12,337 nt of DNA from an uncultured Streptococcus sp. GTDB taxonomy: Bacteria > Bacillota > Bacilli > Lactobacillales > Streptococcaceae. The stretch lies in contig CAKPVT010000042.1 in NCBI GenBank assembly GCA_934196125.1, positions 1 through 12,337 on the forward strand. Direction: 5' to 3'. The notes beneath the pieces are model-generated. The model did not search any database. It saw only the letters and a program-made list of their open reading frames with translations, and was not told the DNA's origin. Of this stretch, positions 1 through 5,544 are shown piece after piece. The translations under genes were made by a program, and so were the position numbers. The first letter of the stretch is position 1. Each line of letters opens with the position of its first letter.

Positions 1-170
1 TGATGAGTTTATTGGTTGCTTCAAGTTTAGCGTTAGAATAGGGAAGCTTAATGGCATTAGTGATGTATTTCTGATAATGAATAAAGGTTGTAGTAGCTTT
101 TCAGCTGTGGAACGTGTTTAAAAATCTTGTCTAAACACTCTTTAGGGGTTAACGTTTTTCTGAAAGTCAT
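1..170 (-). pseudogene. ISL3-family transposase remnant (C-terminal part, runs off window)
   Basis: Read on the minus strand, this stretch gives peptides such as HYQKYITNAIKLPYSNAKLE followed by ATNKLI, which resemble the conserved C-terminal region of ISL3-family transposases (the PYSN-x-x-LEATN-x-LIK block). Upstream, the reading VPQLK lies in a different frame; the frames can be joined only by a one-base shift in an AAAA run near position 102, and the main frame otherwise meets a TGA there. A stop also lies upstream near position 200, and no full N-terminal region follows. It is therefore a decayed insertion-sequence fragment and not an active gene. The end of the protein lies outside the window. 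The family call rests on motif recognition; the exact IS is not identifiable. Confidence 0.65.
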
Positions 171-259
171 TGAATAAAAGGGTTGCTTTACTAATAATTA
201 GTTCAAAGCTAATTATTCCATTGCCGTTGTTAGATTTTATTTCAATATAGATAATTATT

Positions 260-505
260 GTGTATATGCTATATCCTATTTTAGGAAAATACCATAGTTT
301 CTTAACTCTTTTTATTTATCTTTTGTTAGGAATATTCGGCTTAACATACAAAACAGTTATCCTTTTAATATTTTATAGAAAATTTGAACTCTTTCACGAT
401 ATACTATTTTTTAGTTCACTTGTTGATTTTTTAGTAGATTCAGGTCTAACTGTTATTATAACTTTAATGATGATAAAACTAAGAAACTATCATTTTAATA
501 ATTGA
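260..505 (+). CDS. possible small membrane protein, unrecognised
   Basis: This open frame of 81 codons starts with GTG; an in-frame ATG lies two codons later. The product is strongly hydrophobic, with two likely membrane helices (about residues 13-37 and 45-72) and a short basic tail ending RNYHFNN. I do not recognise a family. There is no Shine-Dalgarno sequence before either start and no clear promoter, and the surrounding DNA is very AT-rich and adjoins a decayed transposase. It may be a fragment of a larger membrane-protein gene or a chance ORF whose hydrophobicity simply reflects T-rich DNA. It is listed as a weak candidate only. Confidence 0.25.
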   Translation: MYMLYPILGKYHSFLTLFIYLLLGIFGLTYKTVILLIFYRKFELFHDILFFSSLVDFLVDSGLTVIITLMMIKLRNYHFNN

Positions 506-687
506 CTCTTTTAGTTTAAAACGACTTTCAATATAGTCATTCTAGAGTAAGAAGATGTATTTGATAGAAAATATTAGTTTAACAAGAAATTAACTGATTT
601 TCGTGTTATAACACTCAAAAAATATGTTAAAACAATTTGAATATTATATTAAAAATTCAAGACAAGACAAAATTTTGTTACAATTTA

Positions 688-696
688 TGCTATAAT
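688..696 (+). promoter_or_regulatory. extended -10 promoter of the 54-codon gene
   Basis: TGCTATAAT is a perfect extended -10 element (TGn plus TATAAT). No good -35 hexamer lies at 16-18 bp, as is common for extended -10 promoters. Transcription would begin near 703, downstream of the ATG at 637, so it supports the ATG at 730 as the real start. Confidence 0.6.
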
Positions 697-729
697 GTAT
701 CTCAAAGTAGCGAAAAGCGAGGTAGGGAT

Positions 730-894
730 ATGTGGGTTGTTCGGAAAATGTATTGGCGTAGTGGTCAACAATATGTACAAGCACAGAAAATGTTTGAAAC
801 CCGCGAAGAAGCGGATAATTTTAGAAAAGGCTTAGAGTTTGCAACGGAGCTTTATGAAACGAATCTCCCTGCCTCTAATAAAGGTGAACTTTAA
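730..894 (+). CDS. small soluble protein of 54 residues, unrecognised
   Basis: The frame is open from 637, but the ATG at 730 is chosen because it lies 7 bases after a GAGG ribosome binding site (719-722) and downstream of the promoter at 688-696. The product begins MWVVRKMYWRSGQQYVQAQK; it is rich in charged and aromatic residues, with a helical middle (ETREEADNFRKGLEFATELY). It has no signal peptide or membrane segment and is probably cytosolic. A terminator follows 16 bases after the stop, so it forms its own one-gene transcript directly before the rpsF operon. I do not recognise the family. The promoter, ribosome binding site and terminator together make it a convincing gene despite its size. 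Confidence 0.7.
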   Translation: MWVVRKMYWRSGQQYVQAQKMFETREEADNFRKGLEFATELYETNLPASNKGEL

Positions 895-910
895 TCTAAT
901 ATTTATATAG

Positions 911-931
911 AAAGCACACCTGTGCTTTTTT
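911..931 (+). terminator. rho-independent terminator of the 54-codon gene
   Basis: AAAGCAC (911-917) pairs with GTGCTTT (922-928) around the loop ACCT, followed by a T run to 931. It separates the small gene from the rpsF promoter. Confidence 0.75.
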
Positions 932-1015
932 ATTGTCTTGTTTATATAGTAGATAATATCATTTTAACAATGCCCACAATGGACAAATGAAATTTTTCTG
1001 TAATACATAAATCTC

Positions 1016-1044
1016 TTGCGTATTCGCCCTACATATAGTATAAT
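1016..1044 (+). promoter_or_regulatory. promoter of rpsF-ssb-rpsR
   Basis: TTGCGT (1016-1021) and a perfect TATAAT (1039-1044) are separated by 17 bp. Transcription would start near 1051, giving a leader of about 70 bases before rpsF. Confidence 0.7.
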
Positions 1045-1052
1045 AACTTATT

Positions 1053-1100
1053 GTGAGTATCCCTCACTTACTCGTGACGAGGGTCACGGGTCATTAGACC
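1053..1100 (+). promoter_or_regulatory. structured rpsF leader, candidate S6:S18 autoregulatory element
   Basis: Three hairpins can form. Hairpin I is GTGAG (1053-1057) with CTCAC (1063-1067). Hairpin II is ACTCGTGAC (1070-1078) with GTCACGGGT (1083-1091), nine pairs with one T-G, loop GAGG. Hairpin III is GGTC (1089-1092) with GACC (1097-1100), loop ATTA. II and III share bases 1089-1091, so they compete; CCCTC (1061-1065) can also pair with GAGGG (1079-1083). The ribosome binding site AAGGAGG starts just after hairpin III. Leaders of rpsF operons in many bacteria bind the S6:S18 pair to repress translation; I see suitable structure but cannot confirm the published motif by eye. Confidence 0.45.
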
Positions 1101-1119
1101 AAAAGGAGGAAAAATATCA

Positions 1120-1410
1120 ATGGCTAAATACGAAATTCTTTATATCATTCGTCCAAACATTGAAGAAGAAGCTAAAAACGCTTTGGTAGCACGCTTTGAC
1201 TCTATCTTGACAGACAACGGTGCAACTGTTGTTGAATCAAAAGATTGGGAAAAACGTCGTCTTGCATACGAAATCCAAGATTTCCGTGAAGGACTTTACC
1301 ACATTATCAACGTTGAAACAGAAGATGCAACAGCTCTTAACGAGTTTGATCGTCTTTCAAAAATTAACGGTGACATTCTTCGTCACATGATCGTTAAACT
1401 TGACGCATAA
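1120..1410 (+). CDS. rpsF: 30S ribosomal protein S6
   Basis: The 96-residue product is bacterial ribosomal protein S6, of usual length for streptococci. It begins MAKYEILYIIRPNIEEEAKN, the first beta strand and helix of the S6 ferredoxin-like fold, and contains the conserved stretch KDWEKRRLAYEIQDFREGLY. S6 binds S18 and the central domain of 16S rRNA during 30S assembly. The start has a strong AAGGAGG site about 10 bases upstream. It is the first gene of rpsF-ssb-rpsR, an arrangement conserved across Firmicutes; the ssb start follows after 11 bases. Expression is probably set by the promoter at 1016-1044 and the structured leader. Identification is secure. Confidence 0.98.
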   Translation: MAKYEILYIIRPNIEEEAKNALVARFDSILTDNGATVVESKDWEKRRLAYEIQDFREGLYHIINVETEDATALNEFDRLSKINGDILRHMIVKLDA

Positions 1411-1421
1411 GAAGGTATTTT

Positions 1422-1937
1422 ATGATTAATAATGTAGTACTTGTCGGTCGTATGACTCGCGATGCAGAACTCCGTTACACACCATCTAATCAAGCTGTTG
1501 CCACATTTACACTTGCTGTAAATCGCAACTTTAAAAATCAAAATGGTGAACGTGAAGCTGATTTTATTAACTGTGTGATTTGGCGCCAACAGGCGGAAAA
1601 TCTGTCTAACTGGGCTAAAAAAGGCACATTGATTGGTGTTACAGGTCGTATCCAGACTCGTAATTATGAAAATCAACAAGGTCAACGTGTTTACGTTACA
1701 GAGATTGTTGCAGATAATTTCCAAATCTTGGAAAGCCGTACTACACGTGAAGGTCAATCAGGTGGTTCATATAACGGTGGATTCAACAATAACAATTCAT
1801 CATTGGGTGACTCATCAAACGATGGTGGTTTCTCATCGCAATCTTCACAATCACAAACACCTAACTTTGGTCGTGATGAAAGCCCATTTGGCAATTCAAA
1901 TCCAATGGACATTTCAGACGACGATCTTCCATTCTAA
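1422..1937 (+). CDS. ssb: single-stranded DNA-binding protein
   Basis: The 171-residue product is a bacterial SSB that coats single-stranded DNA in replication, repair and recombination. The OB-fold domain covers about residues 1-105 and begins MINNVVLVGRMTRDAELRYT, with the typical block DFINCVIWRQQAENLSNWAK. A glycine-, asparagine-, serine- and glutamine-rich linker (about 110-155) leads to the acidic tip DISDDDLPF, which docks partner proteins such as PriA, RecO and RecQ. The length fits the essential, chromosomal SsbA type. A modest GAAGG site precedes the ATG, 11 bases after rpsF, which suggests partial translational coupling. rpsR follows after 59 bases with its own site. Confidence 0.98.
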   Translation: MINNVVLVGRMTRDAELRYTPSNQAVATFTLAVNRNFKNQNGEREADFINCVIWRQQAENLSNWAKKGTLIGVTGRIQTRNYENQQGQRVYVTEIVADNFQILESRTTREGQSGGSYNGGFNNNNSSLGDSSNDGGFSSQSSQSQTPNFGRDESPFGNSNPMDISDDDLPF

Positions 1938-1996
1938 TGGATATGGACAACTCAAGCGAAAAACTTGAAAAACAATAATATAAAGGAGAATAAAAC

Positions 1997-2236
1997 ATGG
2001 CTCAACAACGTCGTGGCGGATTCAAACGCCGTAAAAAAGTTGATTACATCGCAGCTAACAAAATTGAATATGTTGATTACAAAGATACTGAGCTTCTTAG
2101 CCGTTTCGTTTCAGAACGTGGTAAAATTCTTCCACGTCGCGTAACTGGAACTTCAGCTAAAAACCAACGTAAAGTAACAACAGCTATCAAACGCGCTCGC
2201 GTTATGGCTCTTATGCCATTCGTAAACGAAGACTAA
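1997..2236 (+). CDS. rpsR: 30S ribosomal protein S18
   Basis: The 79-residue product is ribosomal protein S18, with the basic N-terminus MAQQRRGGFKRRKKVDYIAA and the conserved block GKILPRRVTGTSAKNQRKVT. It pairs with S6 on the 30S platform. It has none of the N-terminal cysteines found in zinc-binding S18 forms, so it is the zinc-independent type. An AAAGGAGA site precedes the start. It is the last gene of the operon and is followed by a terminator 23 bases after its stop. Identification is secure. Confidence 0.98.
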   Translation: MAQQRRGGFKRRKKVDYIAANKIEYVDYKDTELLSRFVSERGKILPRRVTGTSAKNQRKVTTAIKRARVMALMPFVNED

Positions 2237-2259
2237 TTCGTTACTTTAAATAAAAAAAT

Positions 2260-2281
2260 GACTCCGCAAGGGGTCTTTTTT
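2260..2281 (+). terminator. rho-independent terminator of rpsF-ssb-rpsR
   Basis: GACTCC (2260-2265) pairs with GGGGTC (2270-2275), one T-G pair, with a GCAA tetraloop, followed by six T residues. Confidence 0.85.
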
Positions 2282-2293
2282 GTATGCAAATAC

Positions 2294-2356
2294 TTTATAG
2301 AGTAAAATTATTGTTTTATAATAATTTTGAAAAGGTAATTATTGTAAAACAATAAT
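2294..2356 (+). promoter_or_regulatory. promoter overlapped by two palindromic operators
   Basis: TATAAT (2317-2322) lies 17 bp after TTTATA (2294-2299), four of six matches to the -35 consensus. Two palindromes share the form ATTATTGT-n3-AyAATAAT. The first (2307-2325) has one mismatch and contains the -10 element; the second (2338-2356) is a perfect 8-bp inverted repeat with AAA between the arms. They are 31 bp apart, about three turns of DNA, so a dimer on each would sit on the same face. The GAGGTG ribosome binding site of the next gene follows directly. This looks like an autorepressed promoter; the best candidate binder is the HTH protein encoded at 2883, which is inference. Confidence 0.6.
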
Positions 2357-2367
2357 CGAGGTGTGAA

Positions 2368-2911
2368 ATGAAACAGATTATTTTTAAGGTTAGTAGGGAA
2401 GTGTCAAAATCATACGCTATTTAGCAATTATTGTCATGTTTTTAGGCATTCTAGGTGTTGTTCTTGACGGCTGGAATCAAAATGGAATGTTGACACTAGA
2501 TTATGGCTCTCAAATTGCTCAAGTGCCGATTTGGTTTCCGATGCTTATTTTGCTATTAGCGGCTGCTATTTTTTATATGGTCGTTATGATTATGCGAGAG
2601 TTAGACAAACTACTAATGAATTTTCAGAAAGACTCTTATTTCAATTCTGAAAATATCACTTATCTTTCTAAAATATTGCGTTGCTTGCTGATTGCGACAG
2701 GTATTCAGTTGGCTGTTAACCTTATTTTTAATTTTTGAATCTTGAACATGTTAGTGATTTATTTGAGCAATCATTGAAAGATTATTGGTTCGACATTGTA
2801 TGACTTGTTGTCAATTATATTGGTATCCTTGTGATAAAACACGGCGTTCAATTTCAAAAAGATTACGATAGATTATTTAGCTATGGAAGAAATACAAGTA
2901 CATTTAGATAA
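2368..2911 (+). pseudogene. DUF2975 membrane protein, broken by frameshifts
   Basis: The gene starts at ATG 2368 after a GAGGTG site and encodes MKQIIFKVSREVSK, then stops after 18 codons. The rest lies in another frame, IIRYLAIIVMFLGILG onward, up to a TGA at 2736. A third frame then continues LNLEHVSDLFEQSLKDYWFD, meets a TGA at 2801, and runs on as VIKHGVQFQKDYDRLF to 2909. The first two shifts are each repaired by one base in a homopolymer: an A run at about 2411 and a T run at about 2733. The joined protein shows at least three hydrophobic helices and the KDSYFNSENITYLSKI block typical of DUF2975 proteins, which are usually paired with a YozG-type HTH gene, as here. It is probably non-functional; sequencing errors in homopolymers are the main alternative. 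Confidence 0.7.
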
Positions 2912-3092
2912 AATGCTCAAGTTGAGAAATATAACCTCCAAAGAATTGGCTGAAAAAATTGGGATAACTGAGGCGAATTTATCGATTTTAAAGACTGGAA
3001 AGGCAAAAGGTGTTAGGTTTAATACGTTGATGAATATTTGCCGCGAATTAGACTGTCAACCGGGAGATATTTTAAAATATAGGAGAGACTAA
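2883..3092 (+). CDS. small HTH (Cro/C1, YozG-like) transcription regulator
   Basis: This 69-residue protein is almost entirely one helix-turn-helix domain. Helix 2 is near SKELAEKIG (19-27) and the recognition helix near TEANLSILK (29-37), followed by the conserved C-terminal block ICRELDCQPGDILKY. It belongs to the HTH_26 group that includes B. subtilis YozG, which travels with DUF2975 genes. There is no obvious Shine-Dalgarno sequence before the ATG and it overlaps the end of the DUF2975 frame, so it was probably translated by coupling to that gene; the frameshifts upstream may lower its expression. It may bind the twin palindromes at 2307-2356 (inference). The length is normal for the family and no residue appears missing. 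Confidence 0.88.
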   Translation: MEEIQVHLDKMLKLRNITSKELAEKIGITEANLSILKTGKAKGVRFNTLMNICRELDCQPGDILKYRRD

Positions 3093-3093
3093 G

Positions 3094-3270
3094 ATGAAAA
3101 AGAGAAAATTTTTGCTAGGACTGTCAGTGCTGCTGCTAACTATTTTGGCAGGATGTGGTGCTGATTCAGAATTAACTGACGTGTCGCAAGACATTCAAAC
3201 GGAGATTAATAAAGATTATTCAGCAGAATTGTCAGAAATGAATATTATCGAGGCATTGCGTAATGTCTAA
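3094..3270 (+). CDS. very small lipoprotein (58 residues), unrecognised
   Basis: The ATG begins two bases after the stop of the HTH gene and 7 bases after an AGGAGA site, so it is clearly translated as the third gene of this operon. The product begins MKKRKFLLGLSVLLLTILAG followed by Cys21: a basic n-region, a hydrophobic core and the lipobox LAGC, the signal for lipid attachment and cleavage by signal peptidase II. The mature part would be only 38 residues, acidic and polar, ending EMNIIEALRNV. I do not recognise a family. It might be a complete tiny lipoprotein or the start of a larger lipoprotein gene cut short. The terminator begins immediately after its stop, which favours a true short gene. 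Confidence 0.75.
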   Translation: MKKRKFLLGLSVLLLTILAGCGADSELTDVSQDIQTEINKDYSAELSEMNIIEALRNV

Positions 3271-3303
3271 AAAAGTCCCGCTAGGTTACCTAGCAGGACT
3301 TTT
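3271..3303. terminator. bidirectional terminator between convergent transcripts
   Basis: AAAAGTCC-c-GCTAGG (3271-3285) pairs with CCTAGC-a-GGACTTTT (3289-3303), 14 pairs with one mismatch, loop TTA. Runs of T follow on the plus strand and on the complement, so it can end both the lipoprotein transcript and the minus-strand DUF1129 transcript. Confidence 0.85.
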
Positions 3304-3314
3304 AATGTTTGAAA

Positions 3315-3971
3315 TTATTGTTGCGGTGTCATGGCATTAAGGATATTATATTTCTTTTGAAGGAAATAGCGTCCAAGAAGCGCAGCTGCACCAATGATTA
3401 ACATAACGACAGCTGGTAATTGTGGGTTGATAACTGCTGGCAAGAATGCTGTTGCAGTGTAAAGGAGAACCCAACCAAGCATTGCTAAAACGAGCACCAG
3501 GATAGTTTTAGACCAACCTGGACGTTCGCTTTTTGGTTTACCAGAATGGCGATAGATGAAGTGGTAAGTGGCATACATAGCAGCACCACCACCAAAACCA
3601 AGGGCAAGCAATGAAAGCAAGCCAGAACTTGTTGTCGTTGAATTGAAGAAACCAATGACAGCGTTAAGAAGGGCAACAACACCAATGAAAAGAAGTGATG
3701 TATCAAGCCACATTAACCAAGGGTTGTCATTTTTGGCAGTTTGCTCAGCTTTCTTGTCTGAAGCTTTTTCAGTAAATGAAGCAGCCCAAACGGTAGGTGC
3801 GCCGAAAAGAGCGCGCGCAGTCAAACCTTTTTTCTGATTTTCAACGATTGTTGGTAAAACTTCTTCTAAAATCGCTTTGATTTCATCATCAGATTTGCCA
3901 TCTTGAATCAATTGATTAGTAGCAATGTGAATAAATTCTTGATTCTTTTTAGTAAGATTAGTTAAATCCAT
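3315..3971 (-). CDS. DUF1129 family membrane protein
   Basis: The frame is open from 4019, but the start at 3971 (MDLTNLTKKNQEFIHIATNQ) follows an AGGAG site, while the longer form has none. The 218-residue product has a soluble, mainly helical N-terminal part (1-85) with the family's pattern QLIQDGKSDDEIKAILEE, followed by four probable membrane helices (about 89-109, 117-142, 153-175 and 182-202) and a short basic tail. DUF1129 proteins are integral membrane proteins of unknown function found beside corA in streptococci, and corA is the next gene upstream on the same strand here. The gap of 309 bases with inverted repeats between them suggests separate transcripts. No enzyme motif is visible. 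Confidence 0.88.
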   Translation of the reverse strand: MDLTNLTKKNQEFIHIATNQLIQDGKSDDEIKAILEEVLPTIVENQKKGLTARALFGAPTVWAASFTEKASDKKAEQTAKNDNPWLMWLDTSLLFIGVVALLNAVIGFFNSTTTSSGLLSLLALGFGGGAAMYATYHFIYRHSGKPKSERPGWSKTILVLVLAMLGWVLLYTATAFLPAVINPQLPAVVMLIIGAAALLGRYFLQKKYNILNAMTPQQ

Positions 3972-4280
3972 AATATATAGTCTCCTGTTTTTGTGAAATA
4001 GAAGTGTTGCTAAGAACATCCAGTAAAGCCCATGATTAAGATGAATTACTAGTGAGAGAAAGTAAAACAGTTACTTCCTCTAATTAATAACCACCATAAA
4101 TACGCTGCCGATAAAATATCAAACTTTCGTTACTCAATATAGCCCAACATATCAAATATCATAGCGCAAAAACATTGGCTTGATAATAATTATTTTTCGA
4201 ACTAGTAAGAGAGTTAGGGAAGTCTTATATGACTTCCCGTCGTTTTAAGAGTAGCTTTAGCTACCTTAAAACGTACTCTG
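3972..4280. other. intergenic region between corA and the DUF1129 gene (309 bp)
   Basis: It holds the AGGAG site of the DUF1129 gene at its left end and two inverted repeats next to corA at its right end. It must also contain the DUF1129 promoter on the minus strand, but I find no convincing -10/-35 pair. Between about 4080 and 4200 it is AT-rich, with no ORF or repeat that I can support. Confidence 0.5.
4217..4273 (-). terminator. two consecutive hairpins downstream of corA, probable terminator region
   Basis: Just after the corA stop (minus strand) lies CTTAAAACG/CGTTTTAAG plus GCTAC/GTAGC (4241-4273): 14 pairs with one bulged A and a four-base loop. Next is GGGAAGTC (4217-4224) with GACTTCCC (4231-4238), eight perfect pairs, loop TTATAT. 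Neither is followed by a long T run on the minus strand, so the terminator role is inferred from position and stability. Confidence 0.45.
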
Positions 4281-5225
4281 TTAAAACCATTTCTTCCTAA
4301 AGAAATAGATAACAACGAAGGTGCTCATAGCAGTGGCGACAAAGACAATGTACCAAAAGGCGTGTGGCAGACCATTTAGTGGTAACCAGTTATTTTGGAA
4401 GTTCATGCCATATGCTGAGAAGATAACGGTTGGAATATCCAAAGCCATGGTCATCAATGCCAAGGTTTTCATGATTGTATTCTGATTGTTGTTAATGATT
4501 GAAGCAGTTGTTTCTGTCATGGCGTTCAAGACATTTTCATAAATGCCAGCCATCTCAATCGCCTGTTGCGTTTCAATCAGGGTATCTTCAAGCAAATCTT
4601 CATCTTCGATATATTTATTCAAAGAGCTGGTACTACTCGAAAGTTTTTTAACGATACGTTCGTTGAATTTCAATGAGGCTTTCAAATAGACGATAGATTT
4701 TTCCAACTCCATCATGTCAATTAATTGCTCATTACGTGTGGCGTTTTCCAATTCAGCTTCGATTCGGTCGCTTTGACGGTCGATAGAACGAAGGGCTGCT
4801 AGGAATAGCTCTGCATTACGATAAAGCAATTGGAATACAAAACGTGTTTTCATGAATGTGTAAAAGTTTTTCACACGACGATTGAAAAAATTGTCAAAAA
4901 GCGTCAATTCTTGCAAACACGTTGTGATAACAGCGTTATCTGTTACGATAATACCGAGCGGAATAGTGACAGAGTAACTTTTGTTATTACGTTCTTCGTA
5001 GGTTGGCACATCGACGATAATCAATGTATAATCATCTTCAACGGCAATACGTGATGTTTCTTCAAGGTCGAGTGGCGCACGAAGATCTGTAATATCAATA
5101 TTGAATTGCTCAGATAATTTGACAGATTCTTCCTGGGAGGGGTTGACCAAATTAATCCAAGCGCCGGGCTCGAATGTATTGATTTCTTTAAATTCTAACG
5201 CTGTTGATAGAAACATTTGTTCCAT
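4281..5225 (-). CDS. corA: CorA family magnesium transporter
   Basis: CorA is a pentameric inner-membrane Mg2+ channel. The frame is open from 5258; the ATG at 5225 (MEQMFLSTALEFKEI) is chosen because it lies after a GGAGGGG site, giving 314 residues, normal for the family. The soluble alpha/beta domain covers about 1-140 and a long helical stalk about 140-250. The first membrane helix (about 252-271) ends in the signature YGMN (272-275), and the second helix (about 291-309) is followed by the basic end RKKWF, the basic sphincter end of CorA. Everything expected is present. It is divergent from uvrA across a 319-bp region, and the DUF1129 gene lies downstream. Co2+ or Ni2+ may also be carried, as in other CorA proteins. 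Confidence 0.95.
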   Translation of the reverse strand: MEQMFLSTALEFKEINTFEPGAWINLVNPSQEESVKLSEQFNIDITDLRAPLDLEETSRIAVEDDYTLIIVDVPTYEERNNKSYSVTIPLGIIVTDNAVITTCLQELTLFDNFFNRRVKNFYTFMKTRFVFQLLYRNAELFLAALRSIDRQSDRIEAELENATRNEQLIDMMELEKSIVYLKASLKFNERIVKKLSSSTSSLNKYIEDEDLLEDTLIETQQAIEMAGIYENVLNAMTETTASIINNNQNTIMKTLALMTMALDIPTVIFSAYGMNFQNNWLPLNGLPHAFWYIVFVATAMSTFVVIYFFRKKWF

Positions 5226-5373
5226 AAAAACAACCCCTCCTTTTACTCTAAGATACAAAATCTAGTTAGTTTAGCGTATAACATTGGATTTTGTTCAATT
5301 CATTTTTGCTGTATGTCATATTAAAATCCTTAGCTTGATATTTTCAAGAGGAGAAAATTTTACATACTAATCT

Positions 5374-5379
5374 ATTATA
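5374..5379 (-). promoter_or_regulatory. possible -10 of corA
   Basis: The complement reads TATAAT, a perfect -10 hexamer, but no good -35 lies 16-18 bp upstream and it is about 150 bases from the corA start. It is a weak candidate. Confidence 0.3.
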
Positions 5380-5421
5380 CTACAATTAGCAGTTTTTTGG
5401 GACAAAGAATAGTAGAAAATT

Positions 5422-5430
5422 TGTTATAAT
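5422..5430 (+). promoter_or_regulatory. extended -10 promoter of uvrA
   Basis: TGTTATAAT is a perfect extended -10. The -35 region is poor. Transcription would begin near 5437, giving a leader of about 108 bases before uvrA. Confidence 0.6.
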
Positions 5431-5480
5431 AAGGTAAGAATCTTAGAAGTAGCTATGAAGAAAGGACTAGGACATTGGTA

Positions 5481-5544
5481 AAAAGGGAACCTATCGGATG
5501 AAGGAACATCAAGATAGGTTATTCATTTTGCTGATGAATAGATT
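5481..5544 (+). promoter_or_regulatory. structured uvrA leader: two adjacent hairpins and a distant ribosome binding site
   Basis: Hairpin A pairs AACCTATC (5488-5495) with GATAGGTT (5513-5520), with a further inner stem GATG/CATC (5497-5500, 5507-5510). Hairpin B pairs ATTCAT (5521-5526) with ATGAAT (5534-5539) and begins at the base after A ends. AAAGG (5482-5486) lies just before A, and only AGATT separates B from the uvrA ATG. No Shine-Dalgarno sequence lies at a normal distance from that ATG. Folding would bring AAAGG close to it. A 20-codon ORF also runs through the leader. The pairings are seen; the role is inference. Confidence 0.5.

Larger units (their letters stand above)
5226..5544. 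other. divergent control region between corA and uvrA (319 bp)
   Basis: It holds the corA ribosome binding site (GGAGGGG on the minus strand, about 5233-5239), a possible minus-strand -10 at 5374-5379, the uvrA extended -10 at 5422-5430, and the structured uvrA leader at 5481-5544. The stretch 5240-5370 is AT-rich with nothing else I can support. No clear SOS box (DinR/HdiR-type palindrome) was seen. Confidence 0.55.

Noticed and set aside
193..217. Inverted repeat AATAATTAG / CTAATTATT
   Set aside because: Very AT-rich, isolated and next to IS debris; it does not match an ISL3 terminal repeat that I recognise and has no T run.
603..614. Perfect 12-bp palindrome GTGTTATAACAC, operator-like
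   Set aside because: A palindrome of this size is expected a few times by chance in 12 kb of AT-rich DNA; there is no promoter overlapping it and no second copy.
1383..1757. Open frame of 124 codons on the minus strand
   Set aside because: It lies opposite ssb, has no site for initiation and no recognisable domain.
2398..2424. GTG-started reading of the DUF2975 region just before 2436
   Set aside because: The GTG is in the frame of the 2368 start and stops at the TAG a few codons later; the frame that encodes the membrane helices has its own stop just upstream, so a frameshift explains the data better than an alternative start.
5226..5544. Possible SOS operator controlling uvrA
   Set aside because: No palindrome of the GAAC-n4-GTTC or related type was found, and streptococci generally lack a classical LexA.
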